Part shown: piece by piece, positions 15,977 to 24,318 of the stretch
How the letters are laid out: each line of letters begins with the position of its first letter
Position numbering within the stretch: position 1 is the first letter of the stretch
NCBI RefSeq assembly: GCF_900143215.1
Contig: NZ_FRDM01000004.1
Location: forward strand, 186,001-250,000
Origin: Geodermatophilus obscurus
GTDB taxonomy: Bacteria > Actinomycetota > Actinomycetes > Mycobacteriales > Geodermatophilaceae
Reading direction: 5' to 3'
DNA length: 64,000 nucleotides
Notes under the pieces: model-generated
What the model saw: the letters and a program-made list of their open reading frames with translations, nothing else
What the model was told of the DNA's origin: nothing
Database searches by the model: none
Program-made: the position numbers and the translations under genes

Positions 15977-17058
15977 CACTGGCGTCCGTCGAGCAGATGG
16001 TCGGCATGGCCCCCGCGGCCGCGCAGACCGCCGTCCTCCCCGCCGTGCGGGAACGGTCGGACATGCCGGGCCTGCGCAAGGCCGCCGTCTTCCTCGCCCA
16101 GCTGTCCAAGGAGGAAGCCGGCGCGCTGCTGGCCAAGATGCGCCCGCGCGAGGTCGAGATGGTGACCCGCGAGCTGATGAAGATCGGCTCGGTCCAGCCC
16201 GCCGACGTCGACGGCGTCCTCGAGGAGTTCCACCACCTGATGACCGCCCAGCGGTTCGTGGGGCGCGGCGGTGTCGAGTTCGCCCGCGAGATCCTCGCGG
16301 CCGGCCTCGGCGAGGACAAGGCCGACGGCATCCTGTCCCGGCTGAACGTCGTCTACACCGAGGTGCCGTTCGCCTCGCTGCGCAACGCCGACGTCCGCCA
16401 GCTGGTCACCTTCCTCAAGGACGAGCACCCCCAGGTCATCGCCCTGGTGCTCGCCCACCTGACCGCCGCGCAGTCGGCCGAGGTGCTCTCCGGGTTCGCC
16501 CCCGAGCAGCAGGCCGCCGTCGCGCACCGCATCGCCACCATGGACCGCACCTCCCCGGAGATGGTCCGCCTGGTCGAGGAGGAGCTCGGCCGCCGGATGG
16601 GGTCGCTGCTGGCCAACCAGGACATGAGCACCGTCGGCGGCGTCGAGACCCTCGTCGAGATCATCAACCGCTCGCCGCGGCCGACCGAGCGCTCGATCCT
16701 CGAGTGGCTCGACAGCACCGACCCGGAGCTGGCCGAGCAGGTGCGCGCGCAGATGTTCGTCTTCGAGGACATCGTCACGATCGACGACCGCTCGGTGCAG
16801 CTGGTGCTGCGCGAGGTCGAGGCCAACGACCTGGCCACCGCGCTCAAGGGCGTGCGCCCCGACGTCCGCGACAAGGTCGTCCGGAACCTCTCCGAGCGCG
16901 CCGCGGAGAACCTCGCCGAGGAGATCGAGCTGCTCGGCCCGGTCCGCACCCGCACGGTCGAGGAGGCGCAGGCCAAGGTCGTCGGTGTCATCCGCACCCT
17001 TGAGGAGCAGGGCGTGCTGACCATCTCGCGGGGCGGTGAGGACGATTTCGTCGCGTGA
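15973..17058 (+). CDS. fliG: Flagellar motor switch protein FliG
   Basis: 361 residues. N-terminal KAAVFLAQLSKEEAGALLAK binds FliF. The middle domain has TFLKDEHPQVIALVLAHLTA (the EHPQ motif, FliM contact). The C-terminal domain contains the charged torque helix around DDRSVQLVLREVEANDLATA and LKGVRPDVRDKVVRNLSERA. FliG turns ion flow through MotAB into rotation. The GTG start overlaps the fliF stop. Confidence 0.95.
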   Translation: MTLASVEQMVGMAPAAAQTAVLPAVRERSDMPGLRKAAVFLAQLSKEEAGALLAKMRPREVEMVTRELMKIGSVQPADVDGVLEEFHHLMTAQRFVGRGGVEFAREILAAGLGEDKADGILSRLNVVYTEVPFASLRNADVRQLVTFLKDEHPQVIALVLAHLTAAQSAEVLSGFAPEQQAAVAHRIATMDRTSPEMVRLVEEELGRRMGSLLANQDMSTVGGVETLVEIINRSPRPTERSILEWLDSTDPELAEQVRAQMFVFEDIVTIDDRSVQLVLREVEANDLATALKGVRPDVRDKVVRNLSERAAENLAEEIELLGPVRTRTVEEAQAKVVGVIRTLEEQGVLTISRGGEDDFVA

Positions 17059-17902
17059 CGACAGCGCCGGGAGCATCGCAGCGAGGAACGAGCGAGGAGC
17101 GGACCGGCGCGCGGAGTCGCGCCAATGGACGTCGCCTGAGCGCACCGCACGGGAGTCCGCGCTGCTGCGGGGCGGCACCGCCGCGCAGGCCGCCCCGCGG
17201 GCGCCGTACACCCGCGCGGTACCGGTCCCGCCGCAGCCGACCGGCGAGCGACGGGCGACCGGCGAGCGGCGGTCGGCGGTGCGCCGGGCGGCCGACGTGC
17301 CGGTGGCCGGGAGCAGGCCGTCGTTCCGGCTCGGCGACGTCTACGCCGAGGAGCTGGCCCGGCTGCGCGAGCAGGCCCGCCAGGAGGGCTACGCCGTCGG
17401 CCACGCCGAGGGCTGCGAGGCCGCCGAGGCCGTGGTCGCCGAGGCCGAGCGGGCCGCCGAGGCGCGCCTGGCCGAGGTGCAGGCCCGCTGGGAGCGGCGG
17501 ATGGTCTCGGCCACCGCTGCCCTCGGCGCGGCCGTCGCCCAGCTCGAGCAGGCCGCCCTCCCGGTCGCCGAGGACGTCCGCGACTCGGTCATCACGATCG
17601 TGCTCACGCTGGTCGAGGACGTGCTGTGCCGTGAGCTCGCGCTCGCCGGCACCCCCGTGGTGGACGCCGTCCGCCGCGCGCTGACGCTGTGCCCGGCCGA
17701 CGCGCCCACCGTCGTCCGGCTGCACCCAGACGACCTCGCCGAGCTGCCCCCCGGGGCGCTGGCCGAGCTGCCGGACACGGTGCGCGTCGTCGGCGACCTC
17801 TCCGTCGAGCGCGCCGGGGCCGTCGCCGAGACCGGCCCCACCCGCGTCGACGCCCAGCTGGGCGCGGCCCTCGAGCGGGTCCGGGCGGTGCTCGCCCCGT
17901 GA
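17036..17902 (+). CDS. fliH: FliH-like export ATPase regulator
   Basis: 288 residues from the earliest in-frame GTG. The recognisable part starts at about residue 95: FRLGDVYAEELARLREQARQ leads into EGYAVGHAEGCEAA, a GxxxGxxxG glycine repeat typical of FliH. The C-terminal domain (DSVITIVLTLVEDVLCRELA) resembles FliH/HrpE. It controls the FliI ATPase, whose GTG overlaps its stop. The start is unsettled: residues 1-50 are encoded by DNA resembling a decayed bridging element (17056-17100), and a later GTG near 17280 would give a cleaner protein. Confidence 0.78.
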   Translation: MRTISSRDDSAGSIAARNERGADRRAESRQWTSPERTARESALLRGGTAAQAAPRAPYTRAVPVPPQPTGERRATGERRSAVRRAADVPVAGSRPSFRLGDVYAEELARLREQARQEGYAVGHAEGCEAAEAVVAEAERAAEARLAEVQARWERRMVSATAALGAAVAQLEQAALPVAEDVRDSVITIVLTLVEDVLCRELALAGTPVVDAVRRALTLCPADAPTVVRLHPDDLAELPPGALAELPDTVRVVGDLSVERAGAVAETGPTRVDAQLGAALERVRAVLAP

Positions 17903-19206
17903 CGATGGGTCTGCTCGACCGCGCCCGCGCGGCGGCCCGCCCGCAGGTGACCGGCTCGGTCGTCGGCGCGATGGGCCTGACGCTCTCCGTCGAGGGGGTC
18001 CCCGCTGCCGTCGGCGACCTGGTGGAGGTCAACCCGTCGCCGCAGGGAGGGCTGCTGGCCGAGGTCGTCGCCGTCGCCCGCGAGCGGCTCACCTGCATGC
18101 CGCTCGGCGAGCTCTCCGGCGTGCACGCCGGCGCGCGCGTGCGTGCCACGGGCATGCCGCTGCAGGTGCCGGTGGGCGAGGCGCTGCTCGGCCGGGTGCT
18201 CGACGGCCTGGGCCGGCCGGTGGACGGCGGCCCGCCGCTGGACCCGCAGTCGCTGGAGTTCGTCGACCTGGCCAGCGAGACCCCGCACGCCCTCACCCGG
18301 ACCCGCGTGGCGGAGCCGCTGACCTCCGGCGTCCGGGTGCTGGACACGATGGTTCCGCTCGGCAGGGGCCAGCGGCTCGGCATCTTCGCCGGCTCCGGCG
18401 TGGGCAAGTCGACGCTGCTGGCGCAGATCACCCGCGGCACCGACGCCGACGTCCGGGTCATCGGGCTGATCGGCGAGCGTGGCCGCGAGGTGCGCGAGTT
18501 CCTCGAGGAGAACCTCGGGGAGGAGGGGATGGCGCGCACCGTCGTCGTCGTCGCCACCTCCGACGAGCCGCCGCTGGTGCGGCTGAAGGCGGCGTTCGTC
18601 GCCACCCGCATCGCCGAGGGCTTCCGCGACCAGGGCCGCGACGTGCTGCTGACGATGGACTCGATCACCCGCACCGCGATGGCCCAGCGCGAGGTGGGCC
18701 TCTCGGCGGGCGAGCCCCCGGCGACCCGCGGTTACCCGCCGAGCGTCTTCGCGATGATGCCCAAGCTGCTGGAGAAGGCCGGGACGGCGTCGGTCGGGTC
18801 GATCACCGGCCTCTACACGGTGCTGGTCGACGGCGACGACCACAACGAGCCGATCGCCGACACCGCCCGCTCCATCCTCGACGGCCACGTGGTGCTGACC
18901 CGCAAGCTCGCCACCGCCGGCCACTTCCCGGCCATCGACGTGCTGGAGTCGATCTCCCGGGTGGCCACCGCGGTCGTGCCGCCGGCGCAGATGGCCGACG
19001 CCCGCGAGGTGCGCCGGCTCATGGGCGCGCTGCGCGACGTCAAGGAGCTCATCGAGATCGGCGCCTACCAGGCCGGCACCGACCCGCTGGTCGACCGCGC
19101 CCGCCAGCTGGCGCCGGCGATCGAGTCGTTCCTGCAGCAGCCGACCGGCGAGCTGACCCCGGCCGGCGACTCCTGGGCGTGGCTCAACCGGATCGTCCGC
19201 TCGTGA
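17899..19206 (+). CDS. fliI: Flagellum-specific ATP synthase FliI
   Basis: 435 residues. The F1-beta-like export ATPase unfolds and feeds substrates to the FlhA/FlhB gate. Walker A AGSGVGKST is at about residues 164-172, IGLIGERGREVREFLEE follows, and Walker B lies in DVLLTMDSITR. GEPPATRGYPPSVFAMMPKL is the T3SS-ATPase signature. GTG 17899 overlaps the fliH stop (GTGA); ATG 17905 is an alternative two codons later. No frame disruption. Confidence 0.96.
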   Translation: MTMGLLDRARAAARPQVTGSVVGAMGLTLSVEGVPAAVGDLVEVNPSPQGGLLAEVVAVARERLTCMPLGELSGVHAGARVRATGMPLQVPVGEALLGRVLDGLGRPVDGGPPLDPQSLEFVDLASETPHALTRTRVAEPLTSGVRVLDTMVPLGRGQRLGIFAGSGVGKSTLLAQITRGTDADVRVIGLIGERGREVREFLEENLGEEGMARTVVVVATSDEPPLVRLKAAFVATRIAEGFRDQGRDVLLTMDSITRTAMAQREVGLSAGEPPATRGYPPSVFAMMPKLLEKAGTASVGSITGLYTVLVDGDDHNEPIADTARSILDGHVVLTRKLATAGHFPAIDVLESISRVATAVVPPAQMADAREVRRLMGALRDVKELIEIGAYQAGTDPLVDRARQLAPAIESFLQQPTGELTPAGDSWAWLNRIVRS

Positions 19207-19661
19207 GGCGCGCCGCCTTCCGGCTGCAACCGGTCCTCGAGGTGCGCCGCACCGAGGAGCGGGCGGCCGCGCTCGCCGCCGCCGAGGCCGCCCGGGCCGC
19301 CGCCGACGCCGATCGCCGCGCCACCGAGGCCGAGGCCGCGGTCGCCGCCGTCCTGCCCACCGGCCCGGTCTCGCCCGGCGCCTTCGCCGCCGCGATGGTG
19401 CTCGGCCGGCTGGCCGCCGAGGACGCCGCCGCGGCCCGGTCGCTGGCGACCGCGTCGGCCGAGCAGGCCGAGCTGGTCCGCGCGGCGTGGACCGCGGCCG
19501 CGCAGCGCACCAAGGGCCTGGACCGGTTGCGAGAACGACACCTGCAGGCGGTGCGACTGGCCGAGCAGGCTGCCGAGGAGAGGACCGTGGACGACCTCGT
19601 CACCGGCCGCTCCGGCCGCCGCCGCACCCGCACCGACGGGGAGGCGGCGTGGACGGACTGA
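19203..19661 (+). CDS. fliJ: FliJ-like flagellar export protein
   Basis: 152 residues, a long Ala/Glu/Arg-rich coiled coil. It begins VRRAAFRLQPVLEVRRTEER, the usual FliJ opening, and has LDRLRERHLQAVRLAEQAAE near the end, like the conserved FliJ C-terminal helix. FliJ sits in the centre of the FliI hexamer like the rotary stalk of F1. The GTG overlaps the fliI stop. Sequence alone is weakly diagnostic, but order after fliI is canonical. Confidence 0.85.
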   Translation: MRRAAFRLQPVLEVRRTEERAAALAAAEAARAAADADRRATEAEAAVAAVLPTGPVSPGAFAAAMVLGRLAAEDAAAARSLATASAEQAELVRAAWTAAAQRTKGLDRLRERHLQAVRLAEQAAEERTVDDLVTGRSGRRRTRTDGEAAWTD

Positions 19662-20608
19662 CCGCGGTGCAGTCCCGGATCAGCGAGATCCAGGCCCGCT
19701 TCCTCACCGTGCCCCGCCCGGCGGTCTCCGCCGACTGGACCGCGGCCGCCAGCGCCGCCGGGCTCACCGGCACCGGCGCGACCTCCGCCGCGGCGGGCAC
19801 CGCCCCCGCCGGCAGCGCCTCGGAGGCCGCCGTCGTCGCCGAGGCCCGCAAGTTCCTCGGCGTCCCGTACCTGTGGGGCGGCACCGACCCGGCCAAGGGC
19901 CTGGACTGCTCCGGCTTCACCAAGCTCGTGTACGGCAACCTCGGCATCGAGCTGCCGCGCACCTCCTCGCAGCAGGCCACCGCCGGCACCGCGGTCGCCT
20001 CGCTGGCCGACGCCCGCCCCGGCGACCTGGTGTTCTTCGACCACTCCCCCGGCCGCCCCGGGATCGACCACGTCGGTATCTACGTCGGCGACGGCAAGAT
20101 GATCGCCGCCCCGCAGGCCGGCGAGGTGGTCAAGGTGCAGGACGTCGGCAACCCGGCGGTCATCCGGCGGGTGCTGCCCGCGGAGTCGGCGTCCGCCGTG
20201 CCTGCAACGGCGGCCGGCGCGTCGCTGTCCGGGGTTCCGTACGCCGACCTGTTCAGCCGGGCCGGCAGCCGGCACGGCGTCGACCCGGCGCTGCTCGCCG
20301 CCGTCGCGCAGCAGGAGTCCGGGTTCAACGCCTCCGCGGTCTCCCCCGCCGGCGCCCAGGGCCTCATGCAGTTCATGCCCGCCACCGCCCGGGGCCTCGG
20401 CGTCGACCCGCTCGACCCCGCCTCGGCCGTCGACGGCGCGGCCCGCTACCTGGCCGACCTGACCGAGCAGTTCGGCTCCACCGAGCTGGGCCTGGCCGCC
20501 TACAACGCCGGGCCCGGCACCGTCCGCCGCTACGGCGGCATCCCGCCGTACGCCGAGACGCAGAACTACGTCCGCAGCGTGATGAGCAAGGCGGAGGCCC
20601 TCAGGTGA
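19649..20608 (+). CDS. Two-domain peptidoglycan hydrolase: NlpC/P60 endopeptidase plus SLT lytic transglycosylase
   Basis: 319 residues. Residues ~55-170 form an NlpC/P60 (C40) domain: YLWGGTDPAKGLDCSGFTKL with the catalytic Cys, and IDHVGIYVGDGKMIAAPQ with the catalytic His. Residues ~195-319 form a Slt/goose-lysozyme-like domain: VDPALLAAVAQQESGFNASA with catalytic Glu, then SPAGAQGLMQFMPATA and GLAAYNAGPGTVRRYG. The start (VDGLTAVQSRISEIQARF) has no Sec signal, so export by the flagellar machine, as for FlgJ, is likely. It would open the wall for the rod. GTG 19649 lies inside fliJ (13-nt overlap). Confidence 0.88.
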   Translation: MDGLTAVQSRISEIQARFLTVPRPAVSADWTAAASAAGLTGTGATSAAAGTAPAGSASEAAVVAEARKFLGVPYLWGGTDPAKGLDCSGFTKLVYGNLGIELPRTSSQQATAGTAVASLADARPGDLVFFDHSPGRPGIDHVGIYVGDGKMIAAPQAGEVVKVQDVGNPAVIRRVLPAESASAVPATAAGASLSGVPYADLFSRAGSRHGVDPALLAAVAQQESGFNASAVSPAGAQGLMQFMPATARGLGVDPLDPASAVDGAARYLADLTEQFGSTELGLAAYNAGPGTVRRYGGIPPYAETQNYVRSVMSKAEALR

Positions 20609-20685
20609 CCGAGCTCGCGTGGGAACCCCGGGACACAGCACAGCCTGTCGTGGGAACGACGAGCGTCAGCGAGGAGAGACCATGA
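20605..20685 (+). repeat. Bridging mini-ORF element, hydrolase-fliK copy
   Basis: 26 codons plus stop, starting VTELAWEPRD and ending TTSVSEERP. GTGA overlap with the upstream stop and ATGA overlap with the fliK start. ACGAGCGTCAGCGAGGAG gives fliK its ribosome-binding site. Confidence 0.82.
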
Positions 20686-21983
20686 CAGCTCCCCTGGCAC
20701 CGGCCGCGCCGGCGCCCGCCCCGGCCGCCGCGAGCCCGGCCGCGACCGATTCGCCCGGCGGGGCCGAGCGCTTCGCGTCCGCCCTGGACGACGCGGTCGC
20801 CGGCGAGCAGAGCGGCCCCCGTGGCCAGGAACGGGCCGCGGAGACCGACGGCGCCCCGGCCGGGCCGGCTCCGGAGGTCCCGGCCGGTGACCAGCCCCCC
20901 GCCGAGCAGCCCGTCGCCGGACAGCCCGCCCTCTCCGGCGCCGGCATGCCACCGGGCCTGTGGGCGCTGCTCACCGGCATCGGCCCGGCAGCGGCCGGAC
21001 CGGCGATCGCCGTCGACCCCGCGGCCGCCGGCTCGGCGGTCGGAACGGTGGCCTCCGCCGTCGCGACCGGCACCGCGGTCCTGCCGTCCGTCGCGCTGCC
21101 CGTCGTCCCGGACGGCGTCCCCGCGGCGGTGCCGCCCGCCGGCATCCCCGCGCCCGCTCCCACCGGGCTCCCCGCGGGCGCGGTCCCCGTCCCGGACGCG
21201 CCGGCAGCCGACGCCGTCCTGCCCACCACCCCCGGACCGGTCCCGGCGACCGCCACGGTCGACCCGCTCCCCGGGATCACCGTCGTGCTCGCCGGTGCGG
21301 ACGCGCCCGGCACCCCGACGGCGCCGGAGCTCGTGACCCCGGACAGCGTCGTACCGCTCCCCCGGCCGGCCGCCGCCCCGGCTCCGGCGCAGGGCCCGGG
21401 CGCCGATCCCGGCTCCGCCCCCGACCAGGACGCCCCGGTGCCTGCCCTGGCTCCGGCCGCGGGCGGGAACCCCGCCGTGGTCGCCGCGCCCGCCGTCCCG
21501 ACGACGGCACCGGCGCCGACCGCCGGTCCGGCCGCTCCGGCCGCTCCGGCACCGCCGGTCTCCGGTCAGGTCGCGCAGCAGGTCGCCGTCCTGCGCTCCG
21601 CCCCGGACGGCACGCACACCATGACCCTGGTGCTCACCCCCGAGACCCTCGGACCGGTCGAGGTCCAGGTGACCCTGAGCCAGGGCTCGGTCGACCTCGC
21701 CCTGAAGAGCGCCACGGAGGCCGGCCGCGCCGCCCTGCTCGAGGCCCTGCCGGACCTCCGTCGCGACCTGGCGAGCGCCGGGCTCACCTGCACCAACGCC
21801 TCGGTGGACCGCGATGCCGGCGGCGCCTGGGCGTCGACCCAGCAGCAGGCGACCGGCGACCGCGCCGGCCAGCAGGGGCAGCCCGACGGCCGCAGCCGGC
21901 CGTGGCTGCGCGGCGCCGACGCCGACCCGGGCCGCCCCGACCCCACCGCCACCCCGTCGTCCGGCCTGGACGTCCGGGTCTGA
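20682..21983 (+). CDS. fliK: Flagellar hook-length control protein FliK
   Basis: 433 residues. The first ~300 are a Pro/Ala/Gly/Val-rich, disordered ruler-like region. The C-terminal Flg_hook domain is clear: HTMTLVLTPETLGPVEVQVT and GRAALLEALPDLRRDLASAG (about residues 307-370). FliK measures hook length and switches FlhB specificity. ATG 20682 overlaps the bridging mini-ORF stop. flgD and flgE follow, as expected. The low-complexity region is composition-driven and will align poorly. Confidence 0.88.
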   Translation: MTAPLAPAAPAPAPAAASPAATDSPGGAERFASALDDAVAGEQSGPRGQERAAETDGAPAGPAPEVPAGDQPPAEQPVAGQPALSGAGMPPGLWALLTGIGPAAAGPAIAVDPAAAGSAVGTVASAVATGTAVLPSVALPVVPDGVPAAVPPAGIPAPAPTGLPAGAVPVPDAPAADAVLPTTPGPVPATATVDPLPGITVVLAGADAPGTPTAPELVTPDSVVPLPRPAAAPAPAQGPGADPGSAPDQDAPVPALAPAAGGNPAVVAAPAVPTTAPAPTAGPAAPAAPAPPVSGQVAQQVAVLRSAPDGTHTMTLVLTPETLGPVEVQVTLSQGSVDLALKSATEAGRAALLEALPDLRRDLASAGLTCTNASVDRDAGGAWASTQQQATGDRAGQQGQPDGRSRPWLRGADADPGRPDPTATPSSGLDVRV

Positions 21984-21995
21984 GAGGAGCGACCG

Positions 21996-22418
21996 ATGAC
22001 CAGTCCCGTCTCCGGGGTGGGCGGCGCCGCCGCCACCTCCGCCACCAGCACGGTGACCCGCGCCGACCAGATGGGCAAGGACGTGTTCCTGCAGCTGCTG
22101 GTCGCCCAGATGCGCTACCAGGACCCGAACAGCCCGGCCAGCACCACCGAGTTCATGTCGCAGACCGCGACGTTCACCCAGGTGGAGAAGCTGGAGGAGA
22201 TCGCCGCGCAGAACGCCTCCCTGGTGGCACTGCAGCGCTCGCTCTCCGCCGGCGCGCTCGTCGGCCACACGGTGAGCTACACCGACGAGAAGGGTGCCAC
22301 CGTCACCGGCACCGTCGGCTCGGTGAAGATCACCGGCGACGAGCCCAGCGCCGTCGTCGACGGCGTCGACGTCCCGATGGGCCGGCTCACCGAGGTCTCG
22401 CTGCCCGGCACGCGCTGA
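21996..22418 (+). CDS. flgD: Hook-capping protein FlgD
   Basis: 140 residues. The N-terminus TRADQMGKDVFLQLLVAQMR and YQDPNSPASTTEFMSQTATF is the FlgD signature. The C-terminal part (GALVGHTVSYTDEKGATVTG) has the short beta domain. FlgD scaffolds hook assembly and is discarded later. GAGAGGAGCGACCG upstream gives a good ribosome-binding site. It is shorter than proteobacterial FlgD (~220 residues), as in other Gram-positives. Confidence 0.93.
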   Translation: MTSPVSGVGGAAATSATSTVTRADQMGKDVFLQLLVAQMRYQDPNSPASTTEFMSQTATFTQVEKLEEIAAQNASLVALQRSLSAGALVGHTVSYTDEKGATVTGTVGSVKITGDEPSAVVDGVDVPMGRLTEVSLPGTR

Positions 22419-22482
22419 GTAAGGACCCCCTTGCCCCCCACCGTTCGCACGCTCACGGCGGGGCCCTGCAAGGGGGCCACCC
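22419..22482. repeat. GGACC-type palindromic intergenic repeat, copy 1 (flgD-flgE)
   Basis: AAGGACCCCCTTGCCCCCCA and GGGGCCCTGCAAGGGGGCC face each other around CGTTCGCACGCTCACGG. The complementary arms (CCCCCTTGC / GCAAGGGGG) could form a hairpin and may act as an attenuator between flgD and flgE. Related copies occur at 23731, 31943 and 62888. Confidence 0.7.
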
Positions 22483-22510
22483 CTGATCACCCTGTTGAGA
22501 GGAGCACCCC

Positions 22511-23731
22511 GTGCTGCGTTCCATGAACTCCGCGATCTCCGGTCTGCGCGCGCACCAGACCAAGCTCGACGTCACCGGCAACAACATCGCCAACGTCAAC
22601 ACCGTCGGTTACAAGGCCTCCCAGACCGTCTTCGAGGACACGCTGTCCCAGGTCATGCGCAACGGCTCGGCGCCGACGGCGCAGTCGGGTGGCACCAACC
22701 CGGCCCAGGTGGGCCTCGGCGTGAAGGTCGCCGGCATCACCACGAACTTCGAGCAGGGCTCGGCCCAGAACACCGGCCGCTCGACCGACTTCATGATCAG
22801 CGGCGACGGCTTCTTCGTCACCCGTGCCGGTAACGAGCAGCTCTACACGCGCGCCGGGTCGTTCAACTACGACGCGTTCGGGAACCTGGTGACCCCGGAC
22901 GGCGCCCAGCTGCAGGGCTGGATGGCGACCGCCGGCGTCGTCGACACGAACCGGCCGATCGGCCCCCTGTCCGTCCCCTTCGGCGGGGTCATGCAGCCGA
23001 CGCGCACCGAGAACGGGCAGGTCGCGGGCAACCTGTCCAGCGGCGCGGCGGTCGGCACCGGCTCGGCGGTCCAGACGCAGTTCACGGTGTACGACGCCCT
23101 GGGGACCGCGCAGCAGATCAACGTCACGTTCACCAAGACCGGCGCCAACCAGTGGGACGTCGTCACCCGCGACGGCAACGGCGCCACCCTGACCACCGGG
23201 CTGACCTTCAGCACGGCCCCGGGCAGCGAGGGTCAGCCCACGGCGGGCGGGACGGTCTCCTTCACCCCGTCGACCGGCACCTGGCCCGGGCCGATCACCA
23301 TCGACCTCACCGAGATGCGCCAGTTCGGCGGGGCCTCCGCGCCCGTGCCGGGTGACGTCGACGGCAACGCGATGGGCACCCTGCAGTCCATCTCGCTCAG
23401 CGGCGACGGCACCGTCATGGGCGTCTACTCGAACAACCTGCGCGAGCCGATCGGCAAGCTGGCCCTGGCCACCTTCGCCAACCCGGGCGGCCTGGCGAAG
23501 GCCGGCAACAGCTCCTTCCGGATCGGCGACAACTCCGGGCAGCCGGCGATCGGCGAGCCCGGTGCCGGTGGCCGCGGCACCCTCATCGCCGGCGCGCTGG
23601 AGATGTCCAACGTCGACCTGGCCGAGGAGTTCACCGGGCTGATCGTCGCCCAGCGCGGCTTCCAGGCCAACAGCCGCGTCATCTCCAGCTCCGACGAGGT
23701 CCTGCAGGACCTGGTCAACCTCAAGCGGTAA
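22511..23731 (+). CDS. flgE: Flagellar hook protein FlgE
   Basis: 406 residues from GTG 22511 (GAGAGGAGC upstream). The N-terminus MLRSMNSAISGLRAHQTKLD and VTGNNIANVNTVGYKASQTV is the hook/rod signature. FMISGDGFFVTRAGNEQLYT is the D1 motif, with the C-terminal VDLAEEFTGLIVAQRGFQAN forming the paired helix. The central domain (residues ~140-320) forms the hook surface. It ends the flgB operon and is followed by a GGACC repeat and a hairpin terminator. Confidence 0.95.
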   Translation: MLRSMNSAISGLRAHQTKLDVTGNNIANVNTVGYKASQTVFEDTLSQVMRNGSAPTAQSGGTNPAQVGLGVKVAGITTNFEQGSAQNTGRSTDFMISGDGFFVTRAGNEQLYTRAGSFNYDAFGNLVTPDGAQLQGWMATAGVVDTNRPIGPLSVPFGGVMQPTRTENGQVAGNLSSGAAVGTGSAVQTQFTVYDALGTAQQINVTFTKTGANQWDVVTRDGNGATLTTGLTFSTAPGSEGQPTAGGTVSFTPSTGTWPGPITIDLTEMRQFGGASAPVPGDVDGNAMGTLQSISLSGDGTVMGVYSNNLREPIGKLALATFANPGGLAKAGNSSFRIGDNSGQPAIGEPGAGGRGTLIAGALEMSNVDLAEEFTGLIVAQRGFQANSRVISSSDEVLQDLVNLKR

Positions 23732-23812
23732 AGGACCTCTCCGTCCGCGGCCCTGCCGCAGGGGCCCGCCGCGAGCCTGCGAGTGGCGGGGGGCGGCGGG
23801 GTCCTTCCCCGT
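23731..23812. repeat. GGACC-type palindromic intergenic repeat, copy 2 (after flgE)
   Basis: Begins AAAGGACCTCTCCG at the flgE stop and ends GGGGTCCTTCCCCG. It contains GCGAGCCTGCGAGTGGCGGG, almost identical to a piece of copy 3 (32096-32115). Confidence 0.72.
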
Positions 23813-23897
23813 TCCAGCACGTCACCGTGGCCCGGTTCCTCGTCCGCGAGGGGCCGGGCCGCCGTCGTCCGGGCACCTCGGCGTCTCCGCAGGTCAC

Positions 23898-23923
23898 CCC
23901 CCTCACCCGCGGGGGTGAGGGGG
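23898..23923 (+). terminator. Hairpin terminator of the flgB-flgE operon
   Basis: CCCCTCACCC and GGGTGAGGGG pair around a 4-nt loop (11-bp stem), just upstream of the next sigma-28 promoter. Confidence 0.72.
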
Positions 23924-23933
23924 CCTGTTCGGC

Positions 23934-23961
23934 TCAAGGCGGGCCCGCGCCACGCCGATGA
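23934..23961 (+). promoter_or_regulatory. Sigma-28 promoter of flbD-motA-motB-fliL
   Basis: TCAA (23934-23937), 16 nt, GCCGATGA (23954-23961). The predicted leader to flbD is about 65 nt. Confidence 0.78.
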
Positions 23962-24030
23962 CAACTGCAGACCGGCAGCCTGCGCGAGCGGTCGCCGCCA
24001 CCCCTCCCCGATCGAGCAAGAGGACCCCTC

Positions 24031-24315
24031 GTGATCCGTGTGACGCGCCTGAACGGAGAGCGGTTCGCGCTCAACCCCGACCTCGTCGAACGGGTCGAGG
24101 GCCACCCCGACACCGTCGTCTTCCTGGTCGACGGCACCAAGTACATCGTCTCGGAGAGCGTGGACGACGTGCTCGTGGAGATCCGCGAGTACCGCGCCAG
24201 CATCCTCGCCACCGCCTACGAGATGGACCGTGGCACCTACCGCTCGCCGTCCCGGACGGAGGAGGTCGACGGGAACGCCGCCGTCGTCCCCTTCCCGGCC
24301 CGCGAGGAGCGCTGA
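24031..24315 (+). CDS. flbD: FlbD/SwrD-family flagellar protein
   Basis: 94 residues. MIRVTRLNGERFALNPDLVE followed by VEGHPDTVVFLVDGTKYIVS matches the short FlbD/SwrD family found in flagellar operons next to motAB. In Bacillus the homologue SwrD raises motor torque. No membrane segment. The C-terminal ~30 residues are variable. The GTG start follows AGAGGACCC; motA begins 3 nt after the stop. Confidence 0.85.
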   Translation: MIRVTRLNGERFALNPDLVERVEGHPDTVVFLVDGTKYIVSESVDDVLVEIREYRASILATAYEMDRGTYRSPSRTEEVDGNAAVVPFPAREER

Positions 24316-24318
24316 CCC

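Noticed and set aside
14279-15979. 566-residue minus-strand frame opposite fliF
   Set aside because: Low-complexity antisense of a complete FliF; no family likeness.
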